Assembly: GCA_030849075.1 (NCBI GenBank)
Contig: JASAOO010003511.1
Coordinates: 1 to 64,000, forward strand
Direction: 5' to 3'
Source of the DNA: Zelonia costaricensis
Taxonomy: Eukaryota; Euglenozoa; Kinetoplastea; Trypanosomatida; Trypanosomatidae
DNA length: 64,000 nucleotides
A program made the position numbers and the translations under genes. The notes under the pieces are model-generated. The model ran no database searches and was not told the DNA's origin. It saw only the letters and a list, made by a program, of their open reading frames with translations. Below, in pieces: positions 10,020 to 20,289 of the stretch. The stretch's first letter is position 1, and the number at the start of each line of letters is the position of its first letter.

Positions 10020-13000
10020 CTAGTAGTCCGTGAAGAGCATCAGCGAGGCCTTCTCGATGACGAAGCAGCCGAGGACGTCCAGCACGAGGAGCTGCATGAA
10101 GCGGTTGCGGAACGCCTCAGTGGGGAAGGCGGCGATCTCGAACTCCTTGTTCAGCTCCGGGTTCGACTCCGAGGCGAAGCTGAAGATCACAATCGCAAGG
10201 ATGATGAGGGCGATAAACATCGGGCGGTTCTTGCGGATGCCCTGCATGAACGGCTCGCCGCGGTAGTTCACCGCAAACGTGACGCCGGAGATGAGCGTGG
10301 TGAGCAGGAACATGGTCGAGTTCAGCAGCGTCGGCTTGAACTCCTTGTCATCGTAGTTGGTGCTCATGTCCTTCATCGTGTCGGCGTCCACCTCGGCCAC
10401 GAGCCACGACGTGTGGATCATGCAGTACAGGTGCAGCGCGAACTGGAAGAAGACGGTGCAGATCATGTACGGGTGGAACACCTTCGTGACGGGCCGCTGC
10501 CGGCACAGGTGCGTGAGCGGCTTGCTGCGCGACATGAAGAGCATGCAGACAGAGAGGATGACGCCGGCGAGGATCATCTGCTTCTCGCCGAACTTGATAC
10601 CAGCGCAGTGCAGCACCGACATCGAGTACGCTTGCGTCAGGCAGTTCAGGGCGAGGATCTTGTACATCATGTGCGTCGTCACCAGCGTCGTGCGACCGAG
10701 GCGGATGATGTCGCACACGGACGTCAGCGCCTTGGAGCGGCACGTGAAGGGCGCCGCGATCGAGGCGTCGCCCAGCTTGATCATCGGGGCGCCGCCCATG
10801 TTGTCGTCGTCCGCGTTGAAGAGCGACTCCATGAGGAAGTCCGACTCGCCGCCGCTGGTCGGCGGCTTCGGTGGCGCGGCGGCCTTGGCGTCCGCCTTGG
10901 CCTTCTCCGCGTCCTTGAGCTGCTTGTTCCACTTCGTGACCTGCATGATCTCCGCCTTGCGCTTCGCCTCCAGCATCTTCCACTTCATCATCTCCATGAA
11001 CGGCGTCCCGACCGGCGGCTGCGGCGGCACGACGGTGAACTTGAAGTGCGGCGGCACCTTGAGGTCGGCAGGCACATCGGGCTCGTTGTGCGGCTGCGGC
11101 CCCACCTCGAGCTCCTTGCTCTCCGCCTTGGGCGCCACGGAGGCCGAGTTTAGCACGGCAATGCCGGCGTGCGCCTGCTTCAGCGCGCCGACGTCGTTGG
11201 TGCCGTCGCCCGCCATCATGACGATGTGGTCCTTCTTCTTGAGGTCCGTCACGATCTCTTCCTTCTGAGTCGGCGCGCAGCGGGCCCAGATCGTCACGTG
11301 CTCGTTGTACGTCTCAATGACGTGCTCCATCGTCGCCGGGCTGATGACCTCGGCGTTGACGCAGAGGTCCCACTGGTAGTCCAGCGGCACAGGCTTCTTG
11401 TGCGTGCGGCGGAACGTCTTGGCGAGAATCTCGCTTGTCGGCACCGGCTGCACCAGCCCCGACACCGCATCCGCCCACTCCACCCCCGCCGCCCCGTTCG
11501 CCTTCTCCTTCGCGACGAGCTGCCGCTTGCAGAGCAGCATGGACACGTCCTTGCCGACCGAGATGGCCGTCTGGACACTGTCGCCCGTGATGATGACGCA
11601 GCGGTGGCTGCCGCCCTCGAGGTTCTCGATCGTCTCCTTCGCGTCCTTCTTGAGCGGGCACACGTACACGGCGAGGCCAGCAAAGCGCAGCCCGGTCTCC
11701 ACGTCCTCGCGGCGCAGGGCAAGCACCGACTCCTTCGATGCCTGCTCCGCCTCCGTCAGCGGCCGGTACGCCAGCGCGATGACGCGGTAGCCCTTCGCCG
11801 CCGTCTCCTCGGCAACGCGCAGGCAGCTCTCCGGCACGGACTGGCACAGCGCGGCGATCGACTCCGGCGAGCCCTTCGCGACGACGTACTTGCCGTCCGG
11901 TCCACTAATGACGCACGCCATGCGGCGCAGGGCGGCGAGGAAGGGAAAGCGGAGGAGCACCTTGTACATCTTCTGCGGCCCCGTCGCTGCCGCCGCCGCG
12001 GCGTTGCCCTTCTTCTTCTTGCCGTCCTTGGCCGCATCCGTCGTGCCCTCCTCCTCCTTGGCCGGCCTCGGATCGTAGATGATGTTGTCCTCGTCGTCGA
12101 CTCGGTAGCCGAGGGCGGCGGTGGCGGCCTTCTCCATCTCATCGCCCGCCAGCGTGTCCTCGTCGAGGTAGACGAGGGAGTGGCACGTGGCCAGCACCAC
12201 CTCCGACTCCTTCGGCACCGTCTTGAGCTTGTTCAGCAGCCCCTTGCCGTCGACCATGTCGACACCGCCGAAGAGCATCTCGTCCGTCGTCAGCGTGCCG
12301 GTCTTGTCGAAGCAGCACGTGTCCACCTTGCCCGCGTACGGGATGCGGAACGGCTCCGTGCAGAACACCTGCAACTTCGTCAGCGCCAGCAGCGTCGTGT
12401 TCACGGCCAGCGACAGCTCCATCGGCAGCTCCGGCGGCACCACCGACGTGATGATCTGGACGCAGGACAGAAACAGCTTCCAGCGGCTGCGGTGCGGGTC
12501 GGCAAGGCCGCGCTTGAGGAGGTAGCCGCTCGCGGCGAGGGCGAACACGACGAGGACGCCAATGAAGGCGAACGCCTCGCCGCTGTTCTCGCTGATGCGG
12601 CCCTGGCTGTGGAGGATGGTGCGGAGCAGCTTGCCCTGCTTCGTCTCGAAGCCGGTCTTGAGCACCACCGCGAGGGCGTTGCTGCGGTCGCGCTTGCGGC
12701 CGCCCTCCTCCGACGCCTCCTGTGGCCCGTTGCTGAGCAGGATCTGCGTGCCGGAGAAGAGCATGTGCCGCGCGTGCTTCTTGAGGCTGAGCGCCATCTC
12801 GACATCGTCGGGGGCCTCCTTCAACTGCGGCGTCGACTCGCCCGTGAGGCTCGCCTCGTTCACCACGGCCGTGCCCTTCACGAGCACCGCATCGACGGGG
12901 CACGGGGCATTGCTGGGCACCACCATGATGTCCAGCGGCAGCAGCGCATCCGTGCGGATCGTCACGCGCTTGCCGCCGCGCATCACGTCGATGTCGCGCA

Positions 13001-13790
13001 CCGGCACCTCGGCCATGTCACGCAGCGTGCGCATGTTGCGAATGCGCTGGTACACCGTCGTGCACTCCATGCCCACCATCATGATGCCCGTGAAGATGGA
13101 GTAGTACCAGTACTCGTCCAGGCACCAGAGCAGCACGCAGAACATCTGGAAGACGAAGAAGGGTGAGAGGGCGTGATCGACGAAGAGGTCCTGGAACTCA
13201 GGAATGACGACCTCCATCTTGTTCAAGCCGTACGTGTCCTCCTGCCGCAGGCGGTCCGCCTCCTTGTTCAGGCCCTCCCAGCGGATGTAGTACGAGAAGC
13301 TGTGCTTCGTCGGGAAGCGCGGCTTGACGAAGATGCCCTCGCGCTCGTCGAGCTTCCACTTGCGCTGCTGGAAAATGAAGCAGGGCGGGTGCCCGTCCTC
13401 GCTCTCCTGGTGCAGCGGCACGATCTCGGACTCCCCCTTGTGCAGGTGCGTCTCCACAAGGACGTCGGTGGCCTCGGTGAGCTGCTCCATCGCGATGGTG
13501 CGGTAGATGATGCGGGCACGGAACTTCACCGACCAGATCGTGAAGAGAGACAGGAAGGCGTGCAGGAAGAGGACCAGCGGGAAGCAGATGGCGTGGAAGA
13601 AGTCGATGTACGTCTGGTGCACGAGGTACGTCACGCGATCCCAGACGAGCTCGGGGTAGAGGTACAGCGCGATGGACACGGTGTACAGCACGACGAAGGG
13701 CCAAACCGTGATCCAGGTGAACCACTCACGCCGGCGCAGGAACCGCACCTGCCGGATCATGGTGTTCTCGATGATGTTGTCAGACGCCAT
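10020..13790 (-). CDS. P5A-type P-type ATPase (Spf1/ATP13A1 family), ER membrane
   Basis: The 1256-residue length is normal for the family. The P-type core is complete: LTGES near residue 316 (actuator domain), PPELPMEL near 450 in the membrane segment, the phosphorylation motif DKTGTLT with its aspartate at 495, KGSPE in the nucleotide-binding domain, and GDGTNDVGALKQAHAG near 860. The PPELP form in place of the PEGL-type motif of ion pumps marks the P5A subgroup. Spf1/ATP13A1 proteins act in the ER and extract misplaced transmembrane helices. Hydrophobic segments lie near the N-terminus (two pairs) and six lie C-terminal to the catalytic core. A Lys/Ala-rich insert (KDGKKKKGNAAAAAA) interrupts the nucleotide-binding domain. 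A second charged, Pro-rich stretch follows the GDGTND motif. The start is set by the first ATG after the predicted splice acceptor. Confidence 0.93.
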   Translation of the reverse strand: MASDNIIENTMIRQVRFLRRREWFTWITVWPFVVLYTVSIALYLYPELVWDRVTYLVHQTYIDFFHAICFPLVLFLHAFLSLFTIWSVKFRARIIYRTIAMEQLTEATDVLVETHLHKGESEIVPLHQESEDGHPPCFIFQQRKWKLDEREGIFVKPRFPTKHSFSYYIRWEGLNKEADRLRQEDTYGLNKMEVVIPEFQDLFVDHALSPFFVFQMFCVLLWCLDEYWYYSIFTGIMMVGMECTTVYQRIRNMRTLRDMAEVPVRDIDVMRGGKRVTIRTDALLPLDIMVVPSNAPCPVDAVLVKGTAVVNEASLTGESTPQLKEAPDDVEMALSLKKHARHMLFSGTQILLSNGPQEASEEGGRKRDRSNALAVVLKTGFETKQGKLLRTILHSQGRISENSGEAFAFIGVLVVFALAASGYLLKRGLADPHRSRWKLFLSCVQIITSVVPPELPMELSLAVNTTLLALTKLQVFCTEPFRIPYAGKVDTCCFDKTGTLTTDEMLFGGVDMVDGKGLLNKLKTVPKESEVVLATCHSLVYLDEDTLAGDEMEKAATAALGYRVDDEDNIIYDPRPAKEEEGTTDAAKDGKKKKGNAAAAAATGPQKMYKVLLRFPFLAALRRMACVISGPDGKYVVAKGSPESIAALCQSVPESCLRVAEETAAKGYRVIALAYRPLTEAEQASKESVLALRREDVETGLRFAGLAVYVCPLKKDAKETIENLEGGSHRCVIITGDSVQTAISVGKDVSMLLCKRQLVAKEKANGAAGVEWADAVSGLVQPVPTSEILAKTFRRTHKKPVPLDYQWDLCVNAEVISPATMEHVIETYNEHVTIWARCAPTQKEEIVTDLKKKDHIVMMAGDGTNDVGALKQAHAGIAVLNSASVAPKAESKELEVGPQPHNEPDVPADLKVPPHFKFTVVPPQPPVGTPFMEMMKWKMLEAKRKAEIMQVTKWNKQLKDAEKAKADAKAAAPPKPPTSGGESDFLMESLFNADDDNMGGAPMIKLGDASIAAPFTCRSKALTSVCDIIRLGRTTLVTTHMMYKILALNCLTQAYSMSVLHCAGIKFGEKQMILAGVILSVCMLFMSRSKPLTHLCRQRPVTKVFHPYMICTVFFQFALHLYCMIHTSWLVAEVDADTMKDMSTNYDDKEFKPTLLNSTMFLLTTLISGVTFAVNYRGEPFMQGIRKNRPMFIALIILAIVIFSFASESNPELNKEFEIAAFPTEAFRNRFMQLLVLDVLGCFVIEKASLMLFTDY

Positions 13791-15339
13791 GGCTGCTGGG
13801 TGCGGGGGATGCGGAAGGGGGGAGGGGGGAGGGAAGAGATAAGAACAAGAGGAGGGGACACTACGGCCCGTTGGAGGGGGTCGGGGTGGGGGGCAGCGAG
13901 TGGGGGGTCAGAGCACAGGAGACAGCACGCACACACGCCGTAAAACACGGACTGACACAGCCAGCCACGATGCACGCGACACCAGCAGGCGGGGTGGAGG
14001 GGGGACGGTAAAGGGGGCGTCAAGGGAGGCCCCAGCAGCCGCACACGCCTACGACGTTCAACGCCGCACGAAACAAACAACTTTGAAGAAGCGAGCGGAG
14101 GGGGTGGTGGGGGACAGCGCGAATGGGGCCACGGGAAACTAGAGACAGCGGTGCACCGCGTAGCAGCACACAGCGGACCTGGTTGGAGTTTGGGTGCGTG
14201 TGGAGATGCGGGTGGCTGCGGGGAGTAGCGAGGTTGTGGCGGTGGGATGGAGGAGCACGGGGGAGCTGGCAAGCGAGAGAGAAGACGTCGCAGCCGACGA
14301 GGCGGTGGGTGACGCGGTGGGCGTGCGGAGAGGAGGTGGAGGGAAAAGGAATTGCAGCAGAGGAGTGCACGCACTGCGTGGTGGGGGCGGCAACGACGGT
14401 ACTGCGAACACGTGCTCACACTTTGTTGGGCGGAGCAGGAAAGCGGCGCGGACGGTGTCGCGGCCGCGGGAGCCCCCGAGGGGGGGGGGATGGGGGATGG
14501 GGGATGGGGTGGGGGCACGGCAAGCGTTGTGACGTGCGTGGTACAAGGTGGGGAGTCGCAGTGGAAGTTGAAGCAGTGCATACTGCAAGAAGCTGGGGTT
14601 GCGAGGGAGTCCGGCATCAGCTGTGCCCTAGGAGGGGCGGGGGGAAACGCCACGGTACGTGTGCGCAGTGTCTGCCATCGTCAGCGCGCCAGCGCCAAGG
14701 AGCTGCGGACGGCACACAACGCCGCCGCCATACTCCCGCGGTGCAGCTCGTCGTCTCGTCGTTGTGTACACCAGGAAGGGGGAGGGCTGTGTGGATTCAA
14801 GTTCGTTCAAGCGGCAATGGGAGGGAGGGGAGGCGGGAGGCGGCGTTGACGGGGCGTAAGGAGAACACTGCTCCCGTCGCACCACAACGAAGCCGTAGAG
14901 GGACACACGCGCGTTCGAGCAGGAGCCCACTTCCGTGTGTGTGCGTGTTGATGTCGGCTAAACCCGCGCGCCCCCCACTTCAAACAACAACAAGAGAAGG
15001 CGCAGCATGAATGTACATCGCGATGCCATGGCCGGCATACCACGGAGGGAGAAGGAAGACGACGGAGGAGCGACGGAGCGCTGCGATGCGGCGTGGCAGC
15101 CTCGCACGCTGCACGGAGTGAGTTCGAAGTCCCACCAGCACCCTTCGTGGGGGGAGCGCTGTCGACGGTGTCCGTCAAGCGGGTGCGTGAAGGAAGCCGC
15201 CAGGAGCACAATGCACATGAGGCAGCACAGCACCCCTCAGGTGGAGGAGGTGATGCGGAAGCGTGCAGGCGGCGCGGCACAAGAGCGGCACATCGCCTCG
15301 CCTCTACCCCGCTGCTGACCCGTGTCACTCGACTGCAGT
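13791..15339. other. Intergenic spacer, 1.5 kb
   Basis: No supported gene. The proximal 70 bases are a strong purine tract (candidate splice signal for the ATPase). G-rich runs also occur near 13985-14010 and 14479-14512. Open frames on both strands here are Pro/Arg/Ser- or Gly/Arg-rich, without recognisable domains. Confidence 0.6.
13793..13857 (-). promoter_or_regulatory. Predicted trans-splice acceptor of P5A ATPase gene
   Basis: The minus-strand pyrimidine tract (13857-13815) is followed by the first AGs at 13797-13796 and 13794-13793, only a few bases before the ATG at 13790. The predicted 5' UTR is therefore 2-5 bases beyond the spliced leader. If splicing falls there, the codon-11 ATG (MIRQVR) is an alternative start. 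Confidence 0.35.
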
Positions 15340-16602
15340 TCACTGTGGCGCCGGCTCCTCGTCAAGCCGCTGCACAAGTCGCACGGCCTCGGCCACCCCA
15401 GCCGCGGCGCACGCCCGCAGCCACCGCCGGGCCTCCGCGCGGAGGTGGTCTATCTGGACGGCGCCAGCGGACTCCTCCAGCTGCGCGTGCTCTGCCGCGG
15501 TGAGAAGAAGCTTGCCGAGGTTGAGCTGCGACGCGGCATAGCCCGCCTCGGCTGCCACGCGGTACCACCGCATCGCCTCGCCCCAGTCCGCCGCGCCGCC
15601 CTCGTCGTCACCGCCGTGCCCCACGCCCCGCTCGTACGTTTCCCCGAGCTCGTGCACCGCGGGGAGGTACCCGGACGTCGCGGCACAGCGCAGCCACGTT
15701 TCAGCTGCGGCCGCGTCCTGCGGTACGCCGGCCCGCCCATCGCGCAAGCACACGGCGACGCACTGCATCGCCCCGGGGTGGCCCACGCTGATCGCGGCGT
15801 CGAGGTACACGAGCAGCTCCGACGTGGGCACGGCACAGGTCGGCGTGTGCCCCATCAGCACGAGCTCCGCCAGTGCCGTGCCCACCAGCATTGTGGACGC
15901 GTCCGGGGAGCCGGGCGCAGGGTGCGACGCGAGAAATGCGGCCAGCACGTCCGCGGCCGCCGTCGGCGACAGCGCGCGGGCGGCGTCGAGGAGACAGTTG
16001 GTCGCCTCTGCCTCCACCCCACTGCCCAGCGACCTCGAAGGGCGGCGGCACGGGCGCTGGCCCTTCATCTGCGTGCGCTCCTGCTGCAGCAGCCGCAGCA
16101 CGTCGGCCAGCACCCGCTGCAGCGCCACCGGCAGCATCGGGGCTGCGGCTGCGCCGCCGACGGGGTGCATCACCATGCGGACGTGCTCCTCTACCAGCGC
16201 GCAGCCGGACGTGCTGCAGCCCGCCGACGACGAGAGCGGGCGGCTGCCGTTCACGTCGGCTGAGGAAGCAGGCGTGATCGTCGTCGCGACGGCGCTGAGC
16301 GACGCCGTGGAGGCGGTGCGCTTCGTGCGACCTGGTGGTGGGGCCGGGGCGTGCAGCGTGCTCGCCGCGCCCGCTCGCTTCGCCCCCATGCCGAGTGCGC
16401 TGCCGTCGGCGGTGGGGCCTCCCTGCAAGGGCTGCAGCCGCGGTACGGGGCGCCCAGCCCGCGCGCGCTGCCGCGTCGGCGACGTCGCTGGTCGGCGCAG
16501 CTCATAAATACCGAAGTTCACGTCCCGCGGAGGCGATGGGGACGACGGGGGTGGGGTGCTCGCCAGAGCGCTCGGTGTGGGCCGCATTGGAACAGGCGGC
16601 AT
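15340..16602 (-). CDS. Sel1-like repeat protein
   Basis: A 420-residue protein from the ATG at 16602; a second ATG six codons in is possible. Residues about 1-170 are Pro/Ser/Ala-rich and probably disordered. Residues about 180-420 are helical. They include Sel1/TPR-like units such as AETWLRCAATSGYLPAVHEL and AMRWYRVAAEAGYAASQLNL, the second followed by GKLL. The spacing of A, W/Y, G-Y and L residues is typical of Sel1 repeats, which form solenoids that bind partner proteins, often in ER or signalling complexes. No catalytic domain is seen. The partner and location are unknown. Confidence 0.8.
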   Translation of the reverse strand: MPPVPMRPTPSALASTPPPSSPSPPRDVNFGIYELRRPATSPTRQRARAGRPVPRLQPLQGGPTADGSALGMGAKRAGAASTLHAPAPPPGRTKRTASTASLSAVATTITPASSADVNGSRPLSSSAGCSTSGCALVEEHVRMVMHPVGGAAAAPMLPVALQRVLADVLRLLQQERTQMKGQRPCRRPSRSLGSGVEAEATNCLLDAARALSPTAAADVLAAFLASHPAPGSPDASTMLVGTALAELVLMGHTPTCAVPTSELLVYLDAAISVGHPGAMQCVAVCLRDGRAGVPQDAAAAETWLRCAATSGYLPAVHELGETYERGVGHGGDDEGGAADWGEAMRWYRVAAEAGYAASQLNLGKLLLTAAEHAQLEESAGAVQIDHLRAEARRWLRACAAAGVAEAVRLVQRLDEEPAPQ

Positions 16603-17344
16603 CGCTGCTGGCGCCCGTCACACAGGATACGCGCAGGTGTGTGTGGGCGTATACACAGCCGCAGCAGCGACAGCGCGAGCACACGCGACGAGAACGTGAT
16701 GACAAGAAGACGGGGGAGGAGCTGGAAAGATCCGCAGAGGGGGGGTGCGGGATTGGGAAGCAACGCCGCTCGGCTCTAAACGCCCATGCCACCGTACGTG
16801 CCCGCGATGTGGGTGGTGACGGCAGAGGCGCCAGGTACGGGCAAGCACCGCAGACTCGTGTGATAGTCTTCTTCGTTGCGAGCGTGCGTCTGTGCGGGAG
16901 TGTGTGTGTGTGTGTTTGTGGAGGAGGGTGAAGGGGGGGGGGGGGGTTCCGGCACACGGCTCTACTTGAAGTCGGTGTTGCAGGCAATGGGGAGCGGAGG
17001 GAGGAGGTAGACGATGAGAGTCGCACGCGGAGCTGCGGCACAGCACGCAAGACGTTACGTGTCCGCAGAGACGTGAGCGGCCGGTCCTCACAAGTCCCGC
17101 TCATCGTCCACGCCGCAGAGTCCGTCCCACACATACACACACAAACACACACATACACACATCAGTACACCTCAAGTGATGTGACGCCCACCCTAAAGGG
17201 CGGCACGAACTTACGTGACGAGGGAGTTGCGTCCTGTGAGTACCTGATCGTTGTCCGCGTGCACACATAGCGCGTCTGTGATAGGCAGAGAGAGCGAGCG
17301 AGTGAGCGAGAGAGAGGGTGCGTGTGCACGGCGCAGGAGGTCCA
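16603..17344. other. Intergenic spacer with GT and poly-G repeats
   Basis: No supported gene. A GT-rich run at about 16900-16920 is followed by a G-rich run at about 16921-16946. A CA/TA-type repeat runs about 17130-17162, and a GAGC-rich stretch lies near 17287-17316. It lies between the 213-residue protein gene and the Sel1 gene. Confidence 0.6.
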
Positions 17345-17986
17345 CTACAGCCCCACCGTCTTCCCCGTCCCCTCCGCCGAGTCCGGCTTGGCCCTTTCCT
17401 TGCGTGCGGTCGCCTTCGTGGTGGATCGCGAGCGGGTGTAGGACTTCTCGTAAATGCAGCGGCTCAGACGCGCCTGCCGGGCTGCCGTCTCGGCGGTGGC
17501 CCGCGCGATGCGGAGCACCTGCTCCGTGCGGCGCAGGCGGTCGTAGTCGAGCGACAACGTGGGGCATCCAAATTCGCGGGCGGACGAGAAGTGGTACCGA
17601 CTGATGTGCAGCGACGCCGAGACCTCCACCAGGACGTCCTCATCGAGCACCTTGTACACGGCCTTGACAAAGTTGATTGGCCCGGTGAGGTTTAGGGTGA
17701 AGGTGTTGCCCTGCTTCGTCAGCGTCACAGGCGGCAGCGCGCCAGACTTAAACGGCACCTCCGGCGCCGCAGGGGCCACCATCGACTGATCCGTGTCGGC
17801 GTCGACGGGCACCACCTCCGGGAAGAAGTTCGCCGTGGTCAGCGAGCACTGCAAGGCCGGCACCTTCCCGCACGGAGTGAGCAGCGTGCCCATCCCGATG
17901 TCATGCAGCGTGCCGACGGTGCGCAGGGCGGCGTGGCCAAAGGAGGCAGCGAAGAACGGGACGGCAGCGGCGATCTTTCCGGACAT
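17345..17986 (-). CDS. Conserved-looking unknown protein, 213 residues
   Basis: Not recognised. From the ATG at 17986 (MSGKIAAAVPFFAAS) it has an N-terminus poor in acidic residues, weakly suggesting mitochondrial import or a membrane-associated segment. A folded-looking middle follows (VTLTKQGNTFTLNLTGPINF, then VKAVYKVLDEDVLVEVSASL), and the tail from about residue 180 is strongly basic (SYTRSRSTTKATARKERAK). The alternating hydrophobic pattern in the middle suggests beta strands. The upstream frame to 18187 is spacer-like. Nucleic-acid binding through the basic tail is possible but not shown. Confidence 0.7.
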   Translation of the reverse strand: MSGKIAAAVPFFAASFGHAALRTVGTLHDIGMGTLLTPCGKVPALQCSLTTANFFPEVVPVDADTDQSMVAPAAPEVPFKSGALPPVTLTKQGNTFTLNLTGPINFVKAVYKVLDEDVLVEVSASLHISRYHFSSAREFGCPTLSLDYDRLRRTEQVLRIARATAETAARQARLSRCIYEKSYTRSRSTTKATARKERAKPDSAEGTGKTVGL

Positions 17987-18633
17987 GGCGGCAGTGCGAC
18001 GGCTGACAGCGATCGGCGCTACGGAGACCGGAAGTGTGGAGTGTGCGGCGCCCTTAACAAGGCGGTCACCGCACACGGAAGCCCTCTCCGTGCAACAGGC
18101 AGTGGGAAGATCGAAGGTGTGATCTGCGCGAGTGTGTTGCGGATGGCGAAGCCTTGCGTGATGCAGCACAGACACACTGCAGCGCACGACCTACAGCGGA
18201 CTGGTGAGTGCACAGGAGGAGGAAGGAGGGAGGAGGGAGAAGAAGTCGATTGAAGCCAGGGGCCAGCAGGCCACGGGGTCGCTTGAGGTGCGGCCTTCTC
18301 GCAAACGACGGATGCGGCATCCAAGGCGCGCCACATGACGTGGCCACACCGGCGCGGCGGGCTGCCAGAGAGAGCCAAACCGATTTCTCGAACAACATCA
18401 GCGAGAGAGTCTGCGGGGAAGCGTAGTATGCAGTGTCGAACACCCTCTTGTGGCGCGGCAATGGATGCCGTGTGCCTCCAGCCGCTGATTCGACTTGACG
18501 TGCGCATCAGCGTCTGTGGCGGACGAGGAGAGGCGAGGGCATGTCAAGCGGGTGGCACGGACGCCAAAACCCAAACTCTGCACCGCGGGGGCCGGCACAC
18601 ACACAGGCGCACACATTTCAAGCAGGTAACGTG
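17987..18633. other. Intergenic spacer
   Basis: No supported gene. GGA-rich sequence at about 18208-18245 is a candidate pyrimidine tract on the minus strand for the 213-residue protein gene, and a short CA run lies near 18596-18615. Nothing else was seen. Confidence 0.55.
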
Positions 18634-19638
18634 TCAGCGACGGCGGGGCGCGGCTGTGAAGAGACCGGGCTCTGCCGCCGCGACGTACCCGGACGGCGCA
18701 GGCGGAGGTGGGGGAGGTGGTGAGCGGCGCGGCGACGCGACGGAGCTGAGGGGCGCCGCGTGCGGTGGAGGTCGAGTGCCGCGATGGGCCAGCTCGTACG
18801 CGCGCAGAGTGCGCCGCAGCTCCTGGTTGATAGCCCGCAGCCGCGTCACCTCAACATCGCGGTCCTGGCGCGTGCGGGCGGGGGTGGAGGGCGCTGGTGG
18901 GTGCGCGGGGCCCCACACGACGTCCGTCAGCGTGGTCTGCAGCTGCGTGAACGTAACGAATACGTCATCGACGGCGCGGTGCAGGCCTGCAGCGCAGACG
19001 GCGCGGCCCGAGGCGGCGGTGCGCCCGTAGGAGCGTGCGGGCGTGGACGGGGCGACAGTCTGGCTCTCTAAGCGCCTCAAGGTCGCCTCCGCCGATGCCG
19101 CGACGTGAAGCTGCAGATCAGCCATCCACCTTTGCAGCGTGCGCAGGCGATGCAGCAGGAGGTAGGCATCGTCCTGCGGTACGACGAGGGCCGGTGCGGC
19201 GTGGGCTTGGCGCCGGTGCGGCGAGGACGACGTCGCGATTGCGTTGCCAGTGCCGGCCAGGGACAACTTGGAAGTTGTCAGCGGGGAAGCTCTGGGCTGG
19301 CCCGGGGAGAAGGAGAGCGAGGGCCCGTACGGGTGGTCTTCGTGGGTGTGCCCTGCGACCGAGGACGGGCGAGCAGCGGGCGCCGTGACAGCGGCATCCC
19401 GAGCCGGTGACTCGCCTCGCTCTGCATCTTCAGAGATGCGGCCCCCCTCACCCTTCGCCCCCTGCTGCGTTTGTGGCGTCGCGGAGGCGAGGTCGTCCAG
19501 CACATCCCAGCAGACCCCCTCCAACGCCCTGTAGTGATCTAGAAAGCCGTCTTGCGTGGCCTGCAGCGTGTGCAGCTGCTGCTCGAGATCGCGGATGCGG
19601 TCTTCGTGCGCCGCGGAGGCCGACGCGGCTGCAGGCAT
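18634..19638 (-). CDS. Unknown coiled-coil protein, 334 residues
   Basis: Not recognised. The start at 19638 (MPAAASASAAHEDRIRDL) opens directly into a short coiled coil (residues about 12-45). The upstream frame to 19770 translates a CA repeat (MCVCVCVCV) and is discarded. After a disordered Ser/Pro/Thr region comes a helical block around 170-210 (LLLHRLRTLQRWMADLQLHV), then another around 245-310 ending in RLRAINQELRRTLRAYEL. The C-terminus holds a run of seven prolines and basic residues. The layout suits a cytoskeletal or basal-body structural protein, but that is a guess. Confidence 0.7.
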   Translation of the reverse strand: MPAAASASAAHEDRIRDLEQQLHTLQATQDGFLDHYRALEGVCWDVLDDLASATPQTQQGAKGEGGRISEDAERGESPARDAAVTAPAARPSSVAGHTHEDHPYGPSLSFSPGQPRASPLTTSKLSLAGTGNAIATSSSPHRRQAHAAPALVVPQDDAYLLLHRLRTLQRWMADLQLHVAASAEATLRRLESQTVAPSTPARSYGRTAASGRAVCAAGLHRAVDDVFVTFTQLQTTLTDVVWGPAHPPAPSTPARTRQDRDVEVTRLRAINQELRRTLRAYELAHRGTRPPPHAAPLSSVASPRRSPPPPPPPAPSGYVAAAEPGLFTAAPRRR

Positions 19639-20289
19639 CGCGCTTGAACCTTTGAATGGAAGATAACGAGGCAGTGATGGAAGGAGAAGAGTAGCGAAGA
19701 AGTGCGGCAGAGCGAACGGCGCGGCCGTCAGGCCCCTGTGTGACACACACACACACACACAAACACACACGCCTCAGCCCACGTTCATCATCGTCACTGC
19801 AGGGTCCCCTGAAGAGGCGGCCGTAGCCGCGCGGAGCGTGTGCCCTTTTCTGCGTTGCCAAGTCAACGCCCTCGAGGCGAGCCCTTAAAAGAGGACAGCT
19901 CAAGCAGCGTGTGAGTCGTCCCGCACGCTGTCCGGCGCTGTCCAGAAGCCTACCCCTCGCGTGCACGCGGACACAGACGCACACACACACACACGCCCAT
20001 GCAGGCGGGCGGGGGGAAGAGAAAGCTTGGCGTAAAGTTCGGGGCAGGGTGAGGGACACATCTGTGGTCGGGATACGATCGCGGTAGAAAGACATCGGCG
20101 CACGCGCACACGCACAGACATCGGAAAATGACAAGACAATGCACGAAGTGGCGGGGAGGGGGGGACAGTGGGGCGGCTCTACATCCGCGACAACGCGGGC
20201 TGGGCTGGGTCGGAACAGACAGTAGCACGCGTGCCATCCAATTCCTCGCTCACGTGGGCACGCTGCGCGGCTTCCTGGCCTGCACCTGC
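19639..20289. other. Intergenic spacer
   Basis: No supported gene. CA-type repeats lie at about 19744-19761 and 19980-19995, and a short G-rich run at 20009-20016. On the minus strand it is the 3' UTR of the parvulin gene and the 5' flank of the coiled-coil gene. Confidence 0.6.

Noticed and set aside
11169..13166. 665-codon open frame on the plus strand opposite the P5A ATPase
   Set aside because: High GC leaves antisense frames open. Its product is His/Arg/Leu/Val-rich without domains, while the minus strand carries all P-type ATPase motifs.
19639..19770. N-terminal extension of the 334-residue coiled-coil protein (MCVCVCVCVSH)
   Set aside because: Translation of a (CA)n microsatellite; real protein-like sequence begins at 19638.
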